Of a stretch of 64,000 bases of DNA, positions 46,507 to 60,158 are shown piece after piece (the stretch's first letter is position 1; each line of letters starts with the position of its first letter). The stretch covers positions 4,898,001-4,962,000 of the forward strand of contig NZ_CP150356.1 of NCBI RefSeq assembly GCF_051521505.1, given 5' to 3'. Source of the DNA: Sorangium sp025924095 (GTDB taxonomy: Bacteria; Myxococcota_A; Polyangia; Polyangiales; Polyangiaceae). The translations under genes were made by a program, and so were the position numbers. The notes under the pieces were generated by a model, which was not told the origin of the DNA, made no database searches, and saw nothing but the letters and a program-made list of their open reading frames with translations.

Positions 46507-47208
46507 TCAGAGCACCCGGGAGATGTCGAGGATCTGCCGCGCGCTCTGCGGGGGCGTCACGAAGAGCTGCAGCGCGATCTCGAAGCGCGGCCCCTGGAAG
46601 TAGCCGACCCGGATCCGGTGCTTGCCAGGCTGGAGCATCACCGAGCCCTGCGCGCCCTGCGGCTCGTGCCGGCCGTCGTTCTCGACCACGAGGTGATCGT
46701 CGATGAAGAGCCTGGAGCCGTCGTCCGAGAGCAGCTCGAACTGGTGCGCTCCGCTGCGCGCGGTCACGAACTCTCCCTCGTACGAGATCTGGAACCACTC
46801 GTTGCGGCCGCCGGGCACGCCCGGGAAGCCGCTCTGCCAGGAGCGCGGCGAGATATCGAGCCGCGACGTGTAGAGGACCGCGACCGGGCTCAGCGAGGCG
46901 GTGTTCAGGAGGTGCGACGTGCCGTTCGGCACGAAGTACACGAGGCCGCGCAGCGCGTTCACCCCGGAGGCATGCGGCCCGCCGAAGTCCGTCGGCTGAC
47001 CGACCACGACGACCCCCGGCGGCGCGGCGGGCACCGCGTCGATCGTGATCACCGCGCCGCTCACGAGGACCGGCTCGGTCCGCTGCGGCTGCGTCACAGC
47101 GCAGCGCCCGACGAGCACCGCGGCGCCCAGGGTGACCACCACGACGCACGCCGCCGCGGCCTTCACCGTGACGGATGTCGCCTTCCACCAGATAAGAGAT
47201 CGACTCAT
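46507..47208 (-). CDS. membrane-anchored PA14-domain protein
   Basis: 233 residues; ATG 47208 with CGGAG upstream. One transmembrane helix (residues 14-35), then a beta-sandwich with the PA14 signatures FELLSDDGSRLFIDDHLVV, NDGRHEPQG and GKHRIRVGYFQG. PA14 domains usually bind carbohydrate, consistent with the surrounding polysaccharide genes. Convergent with the transglutaminase-like gene, 27 bases apart. Confidence 0.85.
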   Translation of the reverse strand: MSRSLIWWKATSVTVKAAAACVVVVTLGAAVLVGRCAVTQPQRTEPVLVSGAVITIDAVPAAPPGVVVVGQPTDFGGPHASGVNALRGLVYFVPNGTSHLLNTASLSPVAVLYTSRLDISPRSWQSGFPGVPGGRNEWFQISYEGEFVTARSGAHQFELLSDDGSRLFIDDHLVVENDGRHEPQGAQGSVMLQPGKHRIRVGYFQGPRFEIALQLFVTPPQSARQILDISRVL

Positions 47209-47463
47209 CAAGCGCTCCGTATCTCCGCGGCCGAGCCGGCCGCTCGGCGGCCATGCATGCGAAGATGATGTGATTTGTCAAGGAGAAGCGTCGCATTCGC
47301 GCCCGCGAAATGGACTGAGGCTGTTCGAGTCACAGGCGCTGTCAGGTGGTCGTGCCACAGGAGATGACGGTCGGGTAGATCCTTATGAAGCTCCCCTGGC
47401 GCGCTTTGTGCCGACGCTCTCTGGCTGTTGTCCCGGACGTGTACTAAACGTCGGAGCGCTTTG

Positions 47464-51876
<4,413 letters not shown>

Positions 51877-51962
51877 GCTCCGCGCGCTGGGACGCGTGAG
51901 CCCGCGCCTGCGGCCCAGCGGAAGGCGGCCTGACGGTCGAGCGTCAGAGATCCGAGACGTGC

Positions 51963-52039
<77 letters not shown>

Positions 52040-52116
52040 AGATGTCAGTGAGCCGATCGCCCAGCGAGCACCGGCGCTGCTCGGTACGCGCTGCCCACGA
52101 GCCAGATCTCGTCGCT

Positions 52117-52140
52117 GCCCTGCATCGAGCGATGCAGGGC
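52117..52140. terminator. perfect 11-base hairpin between tRNA-Asp copies
   Basis: GCCCTGCATCG-AG-CGATGCAGGGC. Lies in the 149-base spacer between the two tRNA-Asp genes; could be a terminator, processing signal or an operator. No T-run. Confidence 0.45.
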
Positions 52141-52188
52141 GACCGAGGAAGCTCAGGTGAACGGCAGCTCGGAAATACGGAAGAAAGT

Positions 52189-52265
<77 letters not shown>

Positions 52266-52287
52266 AGACTGAACTCATCACAGCTGA

Positions 52288-52307
52288 CCCAGGGCCCTAG
52301 CCCTGGG
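52288..52307. terminator. hairpin after tRNA-Val
   Basis: CCCAGGGC-CCTA-GCCCTGGG, 8-pair stem starting just 3' of the tRNA-Val gene on the minus strand. Probably a processing or termination element; no T-run. Confidence 0.4.
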
Positions 52308-52308
52308 G

Positions 52309-52380
52309 TGGGCGGGACAGGGGTCGAACCTGCGACCATCGGCTTGTAAGGCCGACGCTCTGCCGCTGAGCTACCCGCCC
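52309..52380 (-). tRNA. tRNA-Val(TAC)
   Basis: Acceptor GGGCGGG/CCCGCCC with discriminator A, anticodon loop CTTACAA (anticodon TAC), T-loop GGTTCGACCCC. No encoded CCA. Confidence 0.95.
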
Positions 52381-52397
52381 CGTCGGAGAGGTGCGCG

Positions 52398-52425
52398 ACT
52401 CTACTTGCCGAACGGGTTCCGTCAA
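52398..52425 (-). promoter_or_regulatory. sigma70-type promoter of the tRNA operon
   Basis: On the minus strand TTGACG (52425-52420), a 16-base spacer and TAGAGT (52403-52398), placing transcription start about 10 bases before tRNA-Val. Confidence 0.65.
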
Positions 52426-52451
52426 GATCTATTTTGAGACGAGCTCCGTCC

Positions 52452-52484
52452 ATGGCGAATCCCATGGCGAATCCCCTGGCGAAT
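52452..52484. repeat. 12-base tandem repeat, 2.7 copies
   Basis: ATGGCGAATCCC twice exactly plus CTGGCGAAT, upstream of the tRNA promoter. Confidence 0.85.
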
Positions 52485-52603
52485 TTGGCCTGGGTTTGCC
52501 GCGCGGGGCTGAGCGCCTGCGCGCGGCCCTGCGAGATCCATCGCGACGCACCGGACGGACCGGCGGACAGAGCCGTTGGTCCGCTCGCGCGGCCGACTCA
52601 TCG

Positions 52604-52633
52604 ATACAATTATAACATAAATTTCCTGAGTAT
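52604..52633 (+). promoter_or_regulatory. AT-rich promoter-like region before the ATP-grasp gene
   Basis: ATACAATTATAACATAAATTT is strikingly AT-rich here; TACAAT (52605-52610) or TATAAC (52611-52616) could be the -10. No good -35 seen. Confidence 0.35.
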
Positions 52634-52698
52634 CCGCGCTACGCTGCGCGTCAATCGCGGGGGTCGCGAGCATGTGTGGTGGGAGGAGACAGCAGCGT

Positions 52699-53682
52699 AT
52701 GGCGGACAAGATCGGCATCCTCGTCGGCTGGGAGCAATCGTTCCCGCAGGCCTTCCTCGAGAGGTGCAACAAGGTGCCGGGCATCCGGGCGGAGATCGCG
52801 ACGATCGGCGGGACGCCCGAGCGCTTCGAGAGCCCCTACCGGGTGCTCATCGACCGGATCAGCCAGGAGGTGAAGCACTACCGCTTCCACCTGAAAGCGG
52901 CGGCGCTCGGCGGGGCGTTCGTGATCAACGACCCGTTCTGGTGGAGCGCGGACGACAAGTTCTTCGGCTACTCGCTGGCGTCGCAGATCGGGATCGCGAC
53001 GCCGCGCACCGTCATGCTGCCCCAGCACGACTACATCCCGGGGATCGTCAAGGAGCGCAGCCTCCGCAACCTCGAGTACCCGCTCAACTGGGATGCGATC
53101 ATCGACTACGTGCGCTTCCCGGCCATCCTCAAGCCCGCGGACGGCGGCGGCTGGAAGGACGTGTCGGTGGTGCGGAACCAGGAGGAGCTGCTCGCCGCCT
53201 ACAACGCCTCGGGGCAGAACGTCATGACCCTGCAGGAGTTCATCGACTTCGACGACTACGTCCGCTGCATCTGCGTCGGCAAGGATCGCGTCCTCCCGAT
53301 CCAGTACGACCCGAAGGCGATCGGCCCGACCGGGCTCCGCGGCTGCTACGTGCAGCACGAGGACGAGCGGTGGCTCCCGAAGCGGCTGCACGATCGCATC
53401 ATCGAGGACGCGATCAAGATCAACAGGGCGCTCGGCTACGACATGAACTCGATCGAGTTCGCGATCCGGGACGGGGTCCCGTACGCGATCGACTTCACGA
53501 ACCCGGCGCCCGACATGCACATCGAGCACCTGCGGGAGCGCTACTTCAACATCGCGGTCGACTGGATGGTCACGTTCGCCGTGGGGTGCGCGCGCGGCGA
53601 CCGGCGGACGCGCGACGACTACGCGTGGTCGAGGCTGGTCCGGCCTTCCGTGCAGAAGGTGCGGCTCGGGGCCTCGTCGTGA
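52699..53682 (+). CDS. ATP-grasp ligase-like protein
   Basis: 327 residues; ATG 52699 with GGGAGGAG upstream. N-terminal pre-ATP-grasp domain (DKIGILVGWEQSFPQAFLE), then an ATP-grasp core: FPAILKPADGGGWKDVSVV (ATP-binding Lys and Gly loop), TLQEFIDFDDYVRCICVG (EF-type nucleotide contacts), and SIEFAIRDGVPYAIDFTNPAPD (metal-binding Glu/Asn with Asp/Pro). It should join a carboxylate to an amine with ATP. It overlaps the next gene, a GCS2-type ligase, by GTGA, so both are made together, suggesting a two-step peptide or amide synthesis. Product unknown. Confidence 0.8.
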   Translation: MADKIGILVGWEQSFPQAFLERCNKVPGIRAEIATIGGTPERFESPYRVLIDRISQEVKHYRFHLKAAALGGAFVINDPFWWSADDKFFGYSLASQIGIATPRTVMLPQHDYIPGIVKERSLRNLEYPLNWDAIIDYVRFPAILKPADGGGWKDVSVVRNQEELLAAYNASGQNVMTLQEFIDFDDYVRCICVGKDRVLPIQYDPKAIGPTGLRGCYVQHEDERWLPKRLHDRIIEDAIKINRALGYDMNSIEFAIRDGVPYAIDFTNPAPDMHIEHLRERYFNIAVDWMVTFAVGCARGDRRTRDDYAWSRLVRPSVQKVRLGASS

Positions 53683-54806
53683 CCGCGGCCCTGGGGCTCC
53701 TCGACGGCCAGTTCACGCTGGGCATCGAGGAGGAGTTCCAGATCGTGGACGCCAAGACGCGCGAGCTCAAGTCGTACGTGAGCCAGCTGCTCGAGGGGGG
53801 GCAGGGCCACAAGCTCCTGCGCGAGCGCGTCCGCGCCGAGATGCACCAGTCGGTCGTCGAGACGGGCACCGGCATTTGCCACGACGTCCGGCAGGCGAGG
53901 GGAGAGCTGACCGAGCTGCGCGGCAGCCTGAGCGCGCTCGCGCGGCAAGGCGGGATGCGCATCGTCGCGGCGGGGACGCACCCGTTCAGCGACTGGAAGG
54001 AGCAGGAGATCACCGACGGCGAGCGCTACCGGTGCATCGTGGAGGACCTGCAGGACGTCGCCCGGGCCAACCTGATCTTCGGGCTGCACGTGCACGTTGG
54101 CGTCAAGGACCGCGAGGTGGCGATGGCCCTCGCGAACCAGGTCCGCTACTTCCTCCCGCACATCCTCGCGCTGTCGACGAGCTCGCCGTTCTGGCTCGGG
54201 CGGTCCTCGGGCCTGAAGAGCACGCGGAGCGAGATCTTCAAGCGCTTCCCGCGCACCGGCATCCCGGGGCGCTTCGAGTCGTACGGTCACTTCCAGCGCT
54301 TCGTCGACCTGCTCGTGAAGACGGGCTGCATCGACAACGCGAAGAAGATCTGGTGGGACGTGCGCGCCCACCCGTTCTTCGACACGGTCGAGATCCGGAT
54401 CTGCGACATGACCACGCGCCTCGACGACACCGTGGCGCTGGCGGCGCTCATCCAGGCCGTCATGGGCAAGCTCTACCTGCTCTACCGGCGCAACCTCGGG
54501 TTCCGCGAGTACCGGCAGGAGCTCATCGAGGAGAACAAGTGGCGCGCGGTGCGCTACGGCATCGACGGGCAGCTCATCGATTTCGGCAAGCAGGAGCAGG
54601 TCCCCGTCCGCCTCCTCGTCGGCGAGCTGCTCGAGTTCGTGCAGGAGTCGGCCGAGATCTTCAGGTCGCAGGACGAGCTCGAGCGGATCCGGGCGATCCT
54701 CGACGAGGGGACGAGCGCGGATCGCCAGCTCGCGGTCTACGCCCGGACACCGCGCTTCGAGGCCGTCGTCGACGACCTGATCGAGCAGTCGAGCCTCGGC
54801 CTCTAG
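53679..54806 (+). CDS. carboxylate-amine ligase, GCS2/YbdK family
   Basis: 375 residues, GTG 53679 overlapping the ATP-grasp stop by 4 bases. Motifs of the glutamate-cysteine ligase family 2: FTLGIEEEFQIVDAKTREL, EMHQSVVETGTGIC, GTHPFSDW, GLHVHVGVKDREVAM (HxH), TVEIRICDMTTRLDD, ENKWRAVRYGIDGQLIDF. Such enzymes form a gamma-glutamyl or similar amide bond with ATP; many are not true GshA. Substrate may be handed to or from the ATP-grasp partner. Confidence 0.87.
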   Translation: MTAALGLLDGQFTLGIEEEFQIVDAKTRELKSYVSQLLEGGQGHKLLRERVRAEMHQSVVETGTGICHDVRQARGELTELRGSLSALARQGGMRIVAAGTHPFSDWKEQEITDGERYRCIVEDLQDVARANLIFGLHVHVGVKDREVAMALANQVRYFLPHILALSTSSPFWLGRSSGLKSTRSEIFKRFPRTGIPGRFESYGHFQRFVDLLVKTGCIDNAKKIWWDVRAHPFFDTVEIRICDMTTRLDDTVALAALIQAVMGKLYLLYRRNLGFREYRQELIEENKWRAVRYGIDGQLIDFGKQEQVPVRLLVGELLEFVQESAEIFRSQDELERIRAILDEGTSADRQLAVYARTPRFEAVVDDLIEQSSLGL

Positions 54807-54849
54807 ACGAGAATTTCTGCTCGCGCGCCGGCTCTGCTACCGTGCGGCC

Positions 54850-55653
54850 GTGGGAATCGCTCCGCATCGCTGCGCCTTCGCTCTCTCGGTGGGCTGCCTT
54901 GTCGCGCTGTCTGTCACCGCGGGCGCCGCGGGCTGCGCGTCGACCGAGTACGTCAACGAAGGTCCGGGGCAGCCGACGCCGCGGGCCTCCGGCACGCTGC
55001 CGCCCGGCTCGACGGGCGTCTGCAAGCAGCCGCAGACGAAGCGGCCGCCCATCGTGAGCGAGGAGCTCTGGGCGCACACGAAGCCGTGCACGCCGCGCAC
55101 GCCCGCCTCGTACATCCGCCTCGGCTACGCGAAGGACGGCGCGGCGGGCGCCGACCCGGAGGCGGAGCAGCTTGTCGAGCGGGTGCTCACGGCGCTCGCC
55201 GAGGGGACGAAGCCCGAAGACGGCAACAACCAGGTCACGAGCGCGATCCGCGCCGTGCGGGCCTACGCGGCGAGGAAGGACGAGCTGCGCGCCCGGATCG
55301 TGCGGGAGTCGGCCGACGGGCAGGCGTGCGACGTGACCTACCTGCTCAACACGATGTCCGCGGCGCGGAGCAAGCTGTCCGGGGGCGAGGCCTGCACCGC
55401 CGAGGTGTTCGACCCCGAGACGCGCGGTGACGCGTGCCTCTTCGACACGAAGCGGCCCGAGGGGCTGTGGCTCTCGAGCGGCTGGTCGTGCATGACGTTC
55501 ACCGGCGCGCTCGGGAACGAGGCGTCCTGCCATCAGCTCTGCGGCTACGACGATTACTGCGCGCGGCAGGTGTATTGCGCGGCCGGCGACGTCAACCTGC
55601 TGCTCTGCACGCTCGGGGTCTGCCTGCCCGAGCCGTCCGCCGGCATCAAGTGA
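54850..55653 (+). CDS. Cys-rich lipoprotein
   Basis: 267 residues, GTG start, signal peptide with lipobox AAGC. The mature part begins Thr/Pro-rich, then a helical middle and C-terminal Cys clusters (SCHQLCGYDDYCARQVYC and CTLGVC). No family recognised. It follows the ligase pair by 43 bases and may be co-transcribed. Convergent with the kinase gene at 55696. Confidence 0.7.
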   Translation: MGIAPHRCAFALSVGCLVALSVTAGAAGCASTEYVNEGPGQPTPRASGTLPPGSTGVCKQPQTKRPPIVSEELWAHTKPCTPRTPASYIRLGYAKDGAAGADPEAEQLVERVLTALAEGTKPEDGNNQVTSAIRAVRAYAARKDELRARIVRESADGQACDVTYLLNTMSAARSKLSGGEACTAEVFDPETRGDACLFDTKRPEGLWLSSGWSCMTFTGALGNEASCHQLCGYDDYCARQVYCAAGDVNLLLCTLGVCLPEPSAGIK

Positions 55654-55695
55654 CGGCCGCCGGCCGGCGCTGACCGAAGGCCCGGCGGGGCGGGG

Positions 55696-57123
55696 CTAGT
55701 CGGCCAGGAGGGCGCTCAGCCGCTCGAGCACGCCGCGGAGCAGGTCGCGCGCGCCGCGCAGGAGCAAGCGCCCGTCGCGCAGGACGTCCTGCACCTCGCT
55801 GGGTACGGGCAGGAGGCCCGCGCGGGCGGCGAACGCCGCGCCCGTGAGGAGCAGCAGGATCACGAGCAGGGTCAGAAAGACGCGGCGGCGCCACTTCCGC
55901 CGGGCGCGGGGCGCCGGGGTGACCAGGGACGGCGGCGCGGACGCGACGGGCAGGGCGCGGCTACCGGGCGGCGACTGCGACGAGGGCTTGGAGGAAGGCT
56001 CGTCGAGGGAGACGGGGAGGATGCCGGCGAAGGTGGCGGGGAGGGGCGTGTTCCCGGCCGGCGCCCGCTTGGAGCGCCGCTCGCCCCTCACCGAGGACGC
56101 GGTGCGGCTCTCCCCGCGCGACGACATGCGGCTGTCCGCGAGCTGGATCGCCGTCGCGAGCTTCTTCCGCCGCTCGGACACGATGTCCCCGAGCGTGTCG
56201 CGGACGAAGTGGCCGACGTCGCCGTCCGAGACCGCGATGCCGAGCGAGATCGCGATCTGGTCGATCGTGCGCTGGAACGAGGCGCAGTCGTTCCAGCGGT
56301 CCGCCGGATCCTTGGCCAGCGCGCGCTCGATGGCCACCGCGAGATCGAACGGGACGTCCGGCACGAGCTCCCGGAGGGGGACCGGGGCGAACCGCAGGAT
56401 GTTCTCCATCGTCTTGGCGTCGCTCCGGCCGCGGAACGGGTGGTAGCCGCTGAGGGTCGTGTAGAGGAGGACACCGAGCGAGAAGATGTCGGAGCGGCGA
56501 TCGACCTTGCCCGACGTGAGCTGCTCCGGCGAGAGGTACGGGATCTTGCCCTTGAGCTGGCCGGCGACGCGCGTCTCGTGCAGCCGGCCCGTGGCCTTGG
56601 CGACGCCGAAGTCGACGATTTTTACGATGCCGTCGAACGACACCATGACGTTCTGCGGCGAGATGTCGCGGTGCACGAGGTCGACGAGCTTCCCGTCGTC
56701 GTCGCGGAGCTCGTGCGCGGCGTGGAGGCCGGCGCAGATGCTCGAGGCGATGCGCAGGAGGATCGGCAGGGGGACGCCCCCGGCCGATTTGACCTGCTTG
56801 TTCAGCGAGGAGATCGTGTCGCCGTCGACCCACTCCATCACGATGTAGAGCACGCCGTTCTCGTCGCCGAGCTCGACGATCTCGACCGCGTGGGGGTGCC
56901 GGATGCGCGACGCGAGGCGCGCTTCGTCGAGGAACATGGCCTCGAAGGCCGGGTCGTCGCCGAACTCCGGCAGCATCGTCTTGATGGCGACGATCTTCTG
57001 GAAGCCGCGGGAGCCCACGAGGCGCGCCGCCCAGACGGCCGCCATCCCTCCACGGGCGACCGGCATGAGGATCTCGTAGCGGCCCAGCGTGTCTCCAGGC
57101 TTGAGGTCCGACAAGAGCTGCAC
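55696..57123 (-). CDS. Hanks-type Ser/Thr kinase, membrane-anchored
   Basis: 475 residues, GTG start. Kinase domain residues 15-285: VARGGMAAVWAA, IVAIKTM, LVHRDISPQNVMV, IVDFGVAKA, YLSPEQL, SDIFSLGVLLY. The catalytic Asp and ATP-binding Lys are present; the catalytic-loop Lys after HRD is replaced by Ser (HRDIS), a common variant in this kinase subgroup. A Ser/Pro-rich linker precedes a single transmembrane helix (about 425-445) and a short extracytoplasmic tail. Substrates unknown; the PP2C at 25963 could oppose it. Confidence 0.88.
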   Translation of the reverse strand: MQLLSDLKPGDTLGRYEILMPVARGGMAAVWAARLVGSRGFQKIVAIKTMLPEFGDDPAFEAMFLDEARLASRIRHPHAVEIVELGDENGVLYIVMEWVDGDTISSLNKQVKSAGGVPLPILLRIASSICAGLHAAHELRDDDGKLVDLVHRDISPQNVMVSFDGIVKIVDFGVAKATGRLHETRVAGQLKGKIPYLSPEQLTSGKVDRRSDIFSLGVLLYTTLSGYHPFRGRSDAKTMENILRFAPVPLRELVPDVPFDLAVAIERALAKDPADRWNDCASFQRTIDQIAISLGIAVSDGDVGHFVRDTLGDIVSERRKKLATAIQLADSRMSSRGESRTASSVRGERRSKRAPAGNTPLPATFAGILPVSLDEPSSKPSSQSPPGSRALPVASAPPSLVTPAPRARRKWRRRVFLTLLVILLLLTGAAFAARAGLLPVPSEVQDVLRDGRLLLRGARDLLRGVLERLSALLAD

Positions 57124-57625
57124 GCGGTGATCCTAGAGGGGGAGGCGGAGTTGGGAGGGGTGGGGCTCGAGTGCCGCCGTTACGTTCGTGGAGGCACGCA
57201 GCCTCGACGTCTGCTGCCGGAGCGACGCAGCGCCATCGCGCTCGCACGTCACGAAGGAGGTCCCGCGAAGCCAGGGTGCCACGAAGGGGACACCGACCTC
57301 AAGTTCGGGGGCGCCAGCGCCCGAGGGGAAGGATCTCCGGCGCCCGGCGGACAGGAGCGCAGGCGCCGAGGAGGCGCGCGGCGGCCGCGCGGAACGGCGG
57401 CGGCAGGTGCGCGGCGCGAGAGCGGCTCATCGCAGCGGATACTACGCGAGCACCGTCGGACAGGAAGAATGCAGCGAGCGCTGCCGGAGCGATCGATGGG
57501 GCGGATCGAGGAGAAGCGAACCGCGCGAAAGGGAATGATTCGTAGCGAAGAGTGCGCCAGATCGCGCTGGAGACGCGGGCGCTGGAGTCGTGATACACGG
57601 GGAGCGACCCGCTCGACGAGGCCTC
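57124..57625. other. gene-free stretch between divergent genes
   Basis: Contains only short Arg/Ala-rich frames without ribosome sites; likely promoters for the kinase and the Pro/Ala-rich protein. Confidence 0.5.
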
Positions 57626-59266
57626 ATGGAAGCCAATTTGCGCCCGATCCCGCCGCCGCACGACGAAGACGACGAAGATGTGCACTGGGCGCTGTCGACC
57701 GCGACGGCCCTGTGGGGGCGCGGCGAGCGTGATGAAGCGCTGAGATGGCTGCGCCGCGCCGCGGAGCAGGCCTCGGATGCCAACGCCGACCTGCGCGCAC
57801 TCGAGCTCTTCAAGGCCGCCGCGGAGGTCGCGCAGAAGATCGCGGCGACCGACGCGGATCCGGGCTCGGCCACGGCGACGGAGTCGCCGCCGGCGATCGC
57901 GAGCGCGCCGCCGAAGACGCCCTTGAGCGCGCCTCCCCAGGCGCCCGGCGCGGCTCCTGCCACGGCGAGCGCGCCGCCGCCCAGGCCGGGCGCGTCGGGG
58001 GCCGGGTCCCACGCGACGCCGTCGCGGCCGCCGGGCGCGGAGGCAGGCCGGGCCGAGCGCGGCGGCGCGGGCACGAGCGCGCCGCCGGCCGCCGCGACGC
58101 GGGCGCCCTCGGTCCGCGCGCCTGCCGGCGACGCGTCGGCGGGGCCGATGACCTCGGCGATGGCGTCGTCCCGCGACGCCGGTGCGTCCAAGCCCGTCGG
58201 AGGGCTGGGCCGCGCGGTGCCGCTCGCGCCGGGGCGCGCGCCCGCGCCGGCGAGGTTCGTGGCCGTTCGCGAGGTGACCCCCACGCAGCTGTCGCCGGCC
58301 GCGCGCATGGCCGGCCCCGCGCCGGGGCTCCCGACGCGGCCCGCCGCCGGACCGCAGGCGACCGAGGCGGCCGGCCGCGCTGTCCCGGCAAAGGCGCGCC
58401 CGATCGCCAGCTTCACGGCGACCCACACGAGGGTGTCGTCGACAACGGCGGTGACCGAGGAGGTCCCAGCGGTCAAGCTCCCGGGCGCGCTCGCGGGCCA
58501 GGAGCCGGGGCAGGGCGCGTCCGGCGCTGCGCCCCAGAGCGCGACCGGCGAGCAGCTCCCGGCGGACGGGGACCCCCCGCCCGATCAGCGCGAGACGGTG
58601 CCGACGGCCATCGCCGTGGCATCGACGCGGCGGCAGGCGGTCCCGCTCGGCGCGAGCTCGTCGCAGGAGGCGACCGAGCGGCGCCCGCGGCTCTGGCCGG
58701 ATGACGAGGGCACCATGCGCCGGCCGCTGACCGCGCAGGAGCAGCGAGTGCTCATGGAGCACCGGCTCGAGGACCTGGACGAGGAGACGCCGACGCTCGG
58801 CCTGGAGCAGGCGGGCGACGACGAGCCGTCCGCCGCGGCTTCAGCGGAGGCGCCGGTGGGGGCCCACGCCTCCGACGACCGCGCCGACTGGACCGAGGCC
58901 GAGCCGGACGACGACGATGCGGGCGTCGCCTCTGCGGAGCAGCAGGGAGACATGACGCTGGCGGCGGCGCCCTCGGGGGCGCTGCAGGCGCGGCCGTCCG
59001 AGGGGCCGGCGGTGGATTCGGCGTGGAGCGATCCGCCCTACGAGGGCGAATGGCAGGCGCCGCCGCCACGGCTGCCCGCGTCGCAGATCGAGCCGCTGCC
59101 GGCGCTTCGGATCGCGGTGATCGGCATCTCCAGCACGGGGGAGCTCCGGCTCGTCCCGATGGATGGAAGGAACGCTCCGCCGCGGGGCGCGGCGCTCGGG
59201 ATCCTCGTCCCGCTGAGCCCCGGGGACGGCGAGACGATCGCGCGGTTGCTCCAGCTGCGCGGCTGA
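57626..59266 (+). CDS. Pro/Ala-rich hypothetical protein with helical N-terminus
   Basis: 546 residues from ATG 57626. Residues 20-80 look like a pair of TPR-like helices (ATALWGRGERDEALRWLRRA; AALELFK-type pattern), residues 90-420 are Pro/Ala/Gly/Ser-rich and probably disordered, and the last 45 residues are a folded beta-alpha unit (LRIAVIGISSTGELRLVPMD). No enzyme motif. Possibly a scaffold or regulatory protein; unknown. Confidence 0.65.
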   Translation: MEANLRPIPPPHDEDDEDVHWALSTATALWGRGERDEALRWLRRAAEQASDANADLRALELFKAAAEVAQKIAATDADPGSATATESPPAIASAPPKTPLSAPPQAPGAAPATASAPPPRPGASGAGSHATPSRPPGAEAGRAERGGAGTSAPPAAATRAPSVRAPAGDASAGPMTSAMASSRDAGASKPVGGLGRAVPLAPGRAPAPARFVAVREVTPTQLSPAARMAGPAPGLPTRPAAGPQATEAAGRAVPAKARPIASFTATHTRVSSTTAVTEEVPAVKLPGALAGQEPGQGASGAAPQSATGEQLPADGDPPPDQRETVPTAIAVASTRRQAVPLGASSSQEATERRPRLWPDDEGTMRRPLTAQEQRVLMEHRLEDLDEETPTLGLEQAGDDEPSAAASAEAPVGAHASDDRADWTEAEPDDDDAGVASAEQQGDMTLAAAPSGALQARPSEGPAVDSAWSDPPYEGEWQAPPPRLPASQIEPLPALRIAVIGISSTGELRLVPMDGRNAPPRGAALGILVPLSPGDGETIARLLQLRG

Positions 59267-59339
59267 GGCGTCGCGGCGCTGCGACGCGCGGGATCGGCAA
59301 GAAGTGGGGCATCCCGCGCAATGGCGGTAGCCTCGGGGG

Positions 59340-59933
59340 ATGCATGACGAACGGACCGCCCCGAAGCGCATCCGCGTGACAGGACTGCAGGAGGCCCAGC
59401 TGCCGGCGCTTGTCGCGACGGAGCAGGCCTGCACGGCGATGTACAACGAGATCGGCGTTGACGCGGCGGAGGTCCCGGCGCGGACGCACTCCGACATCAT
59501 CGCGCTGACGCGGCAGCACGACGTGCGCGTGGCGGAGGCGGACGAGGAGGTGGCCGGCTACCTGGCGTGGCGCGACGAGGCGCCCGGGGTCGCGTACGTG
59601 GAGGAGCTCTCGGTGCATCCGGACCACCAGCGGCGAGGCATCGCCACGCGGCTGCTCGCGGAGCTGGAGGAGCGGGCGCGAGAGCTCGGCATGGAGCAGA
59701 TCGTGCTGCGATCTTGGGAGAGGGCGAGCTGGGCGCAGGCTTTCTACAAGAAGGCGGGCTTCGCGCCGCTCGGCGACGACGCGCCCGCGAAGGTCCGCGC
59801 GTGGCGGGGCGAGCAGGAGGCCGCCGGGAGGCCGCTGACGCGAAGCGGCGAGGTTGTCCTGTGGGCGGCCATCGCGCCGAAGGCGGCTGATGCGCAGGAC
59901 GAGGACGAGGGCGAAGCGCTGGCCGACGGCTGA
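59340..59933 (+). CDS. GNAT-family N-acetyltransferase
   Basis: 197 residues. The acetyl-CoA pyrophosphate loop HPDHQRRGIATRLL and flanking AYVEELSV strand, plus the FYKKAGFAPLG end, are typical GNAT. Acceptor substrate unknown. Short acidic tail. Follows the Pro/Ala-rich gene by 73 bases and may be co-transcribed. Confidence 0.88.
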   Translation: MHDERTAPKRIRVTGLQEAQLPALVATEQACTAMYNEIGVDAAEVPARTHSDIIALTRQHDVRVAEADEEVAGYLAWRDEAPGVAYVEELSVHPDHQRRGIATRLLAELEERARELGMEQIVLRSWERASWAQAFYKKAGFAPLGDDAPAKVRAWRGEQEAAGRPLTRSGEVVLWAAIAPKAADAQDEDEGEALADG

Positions 59934-59953
59934 GCCTGCCGGAGGAGGCCGGT

Positions 59954-59981
59954 GGCGCGCCGCCGTGGGGCGGCGTGCGCC
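59954..59981. terminator. bulged GC hairpin after GNAT gene
   Basis: GCGC-GCCGCC pairs with GGCGGC-(GT)-GCGC around a short loop with a 2-base bulge; 20 bases after the GNAT stop, no T-run. Weak candidate. Confidence 0.3.
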
Positions 59982-60098
59982 CGATGGGAAGGTGCGCGGC
60001 GGGGAGCGTCGGCGGTCGACCGGGTTCGCCGCGTTGCGGAGCGTGCGTCCGCGTCCGCCGGCTGGGTCCGCTGGGCGGCGCTGACCTGGGCGGCGGGG

Positions 60099-60158
60099 GC
60101 GCCGTGGACCGGCGCGGGTCTGCCGACGGCGCCGTGGACCGACCCAGGTTCGCCGACG
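60099..60158. repeat. 30-base tandem duplication
   Basis: GCGCCGTGGACC starts each copy and GCCGACG ends each, with substitutions between. Confidence 0.8.

Noticed and set aside
57171..57545. Plus-strand frames between the kinase and the Pro/Ala-rich gene
   Set aside because: Overlapping Arg-rich frames without start signals; probably promoter DNA.
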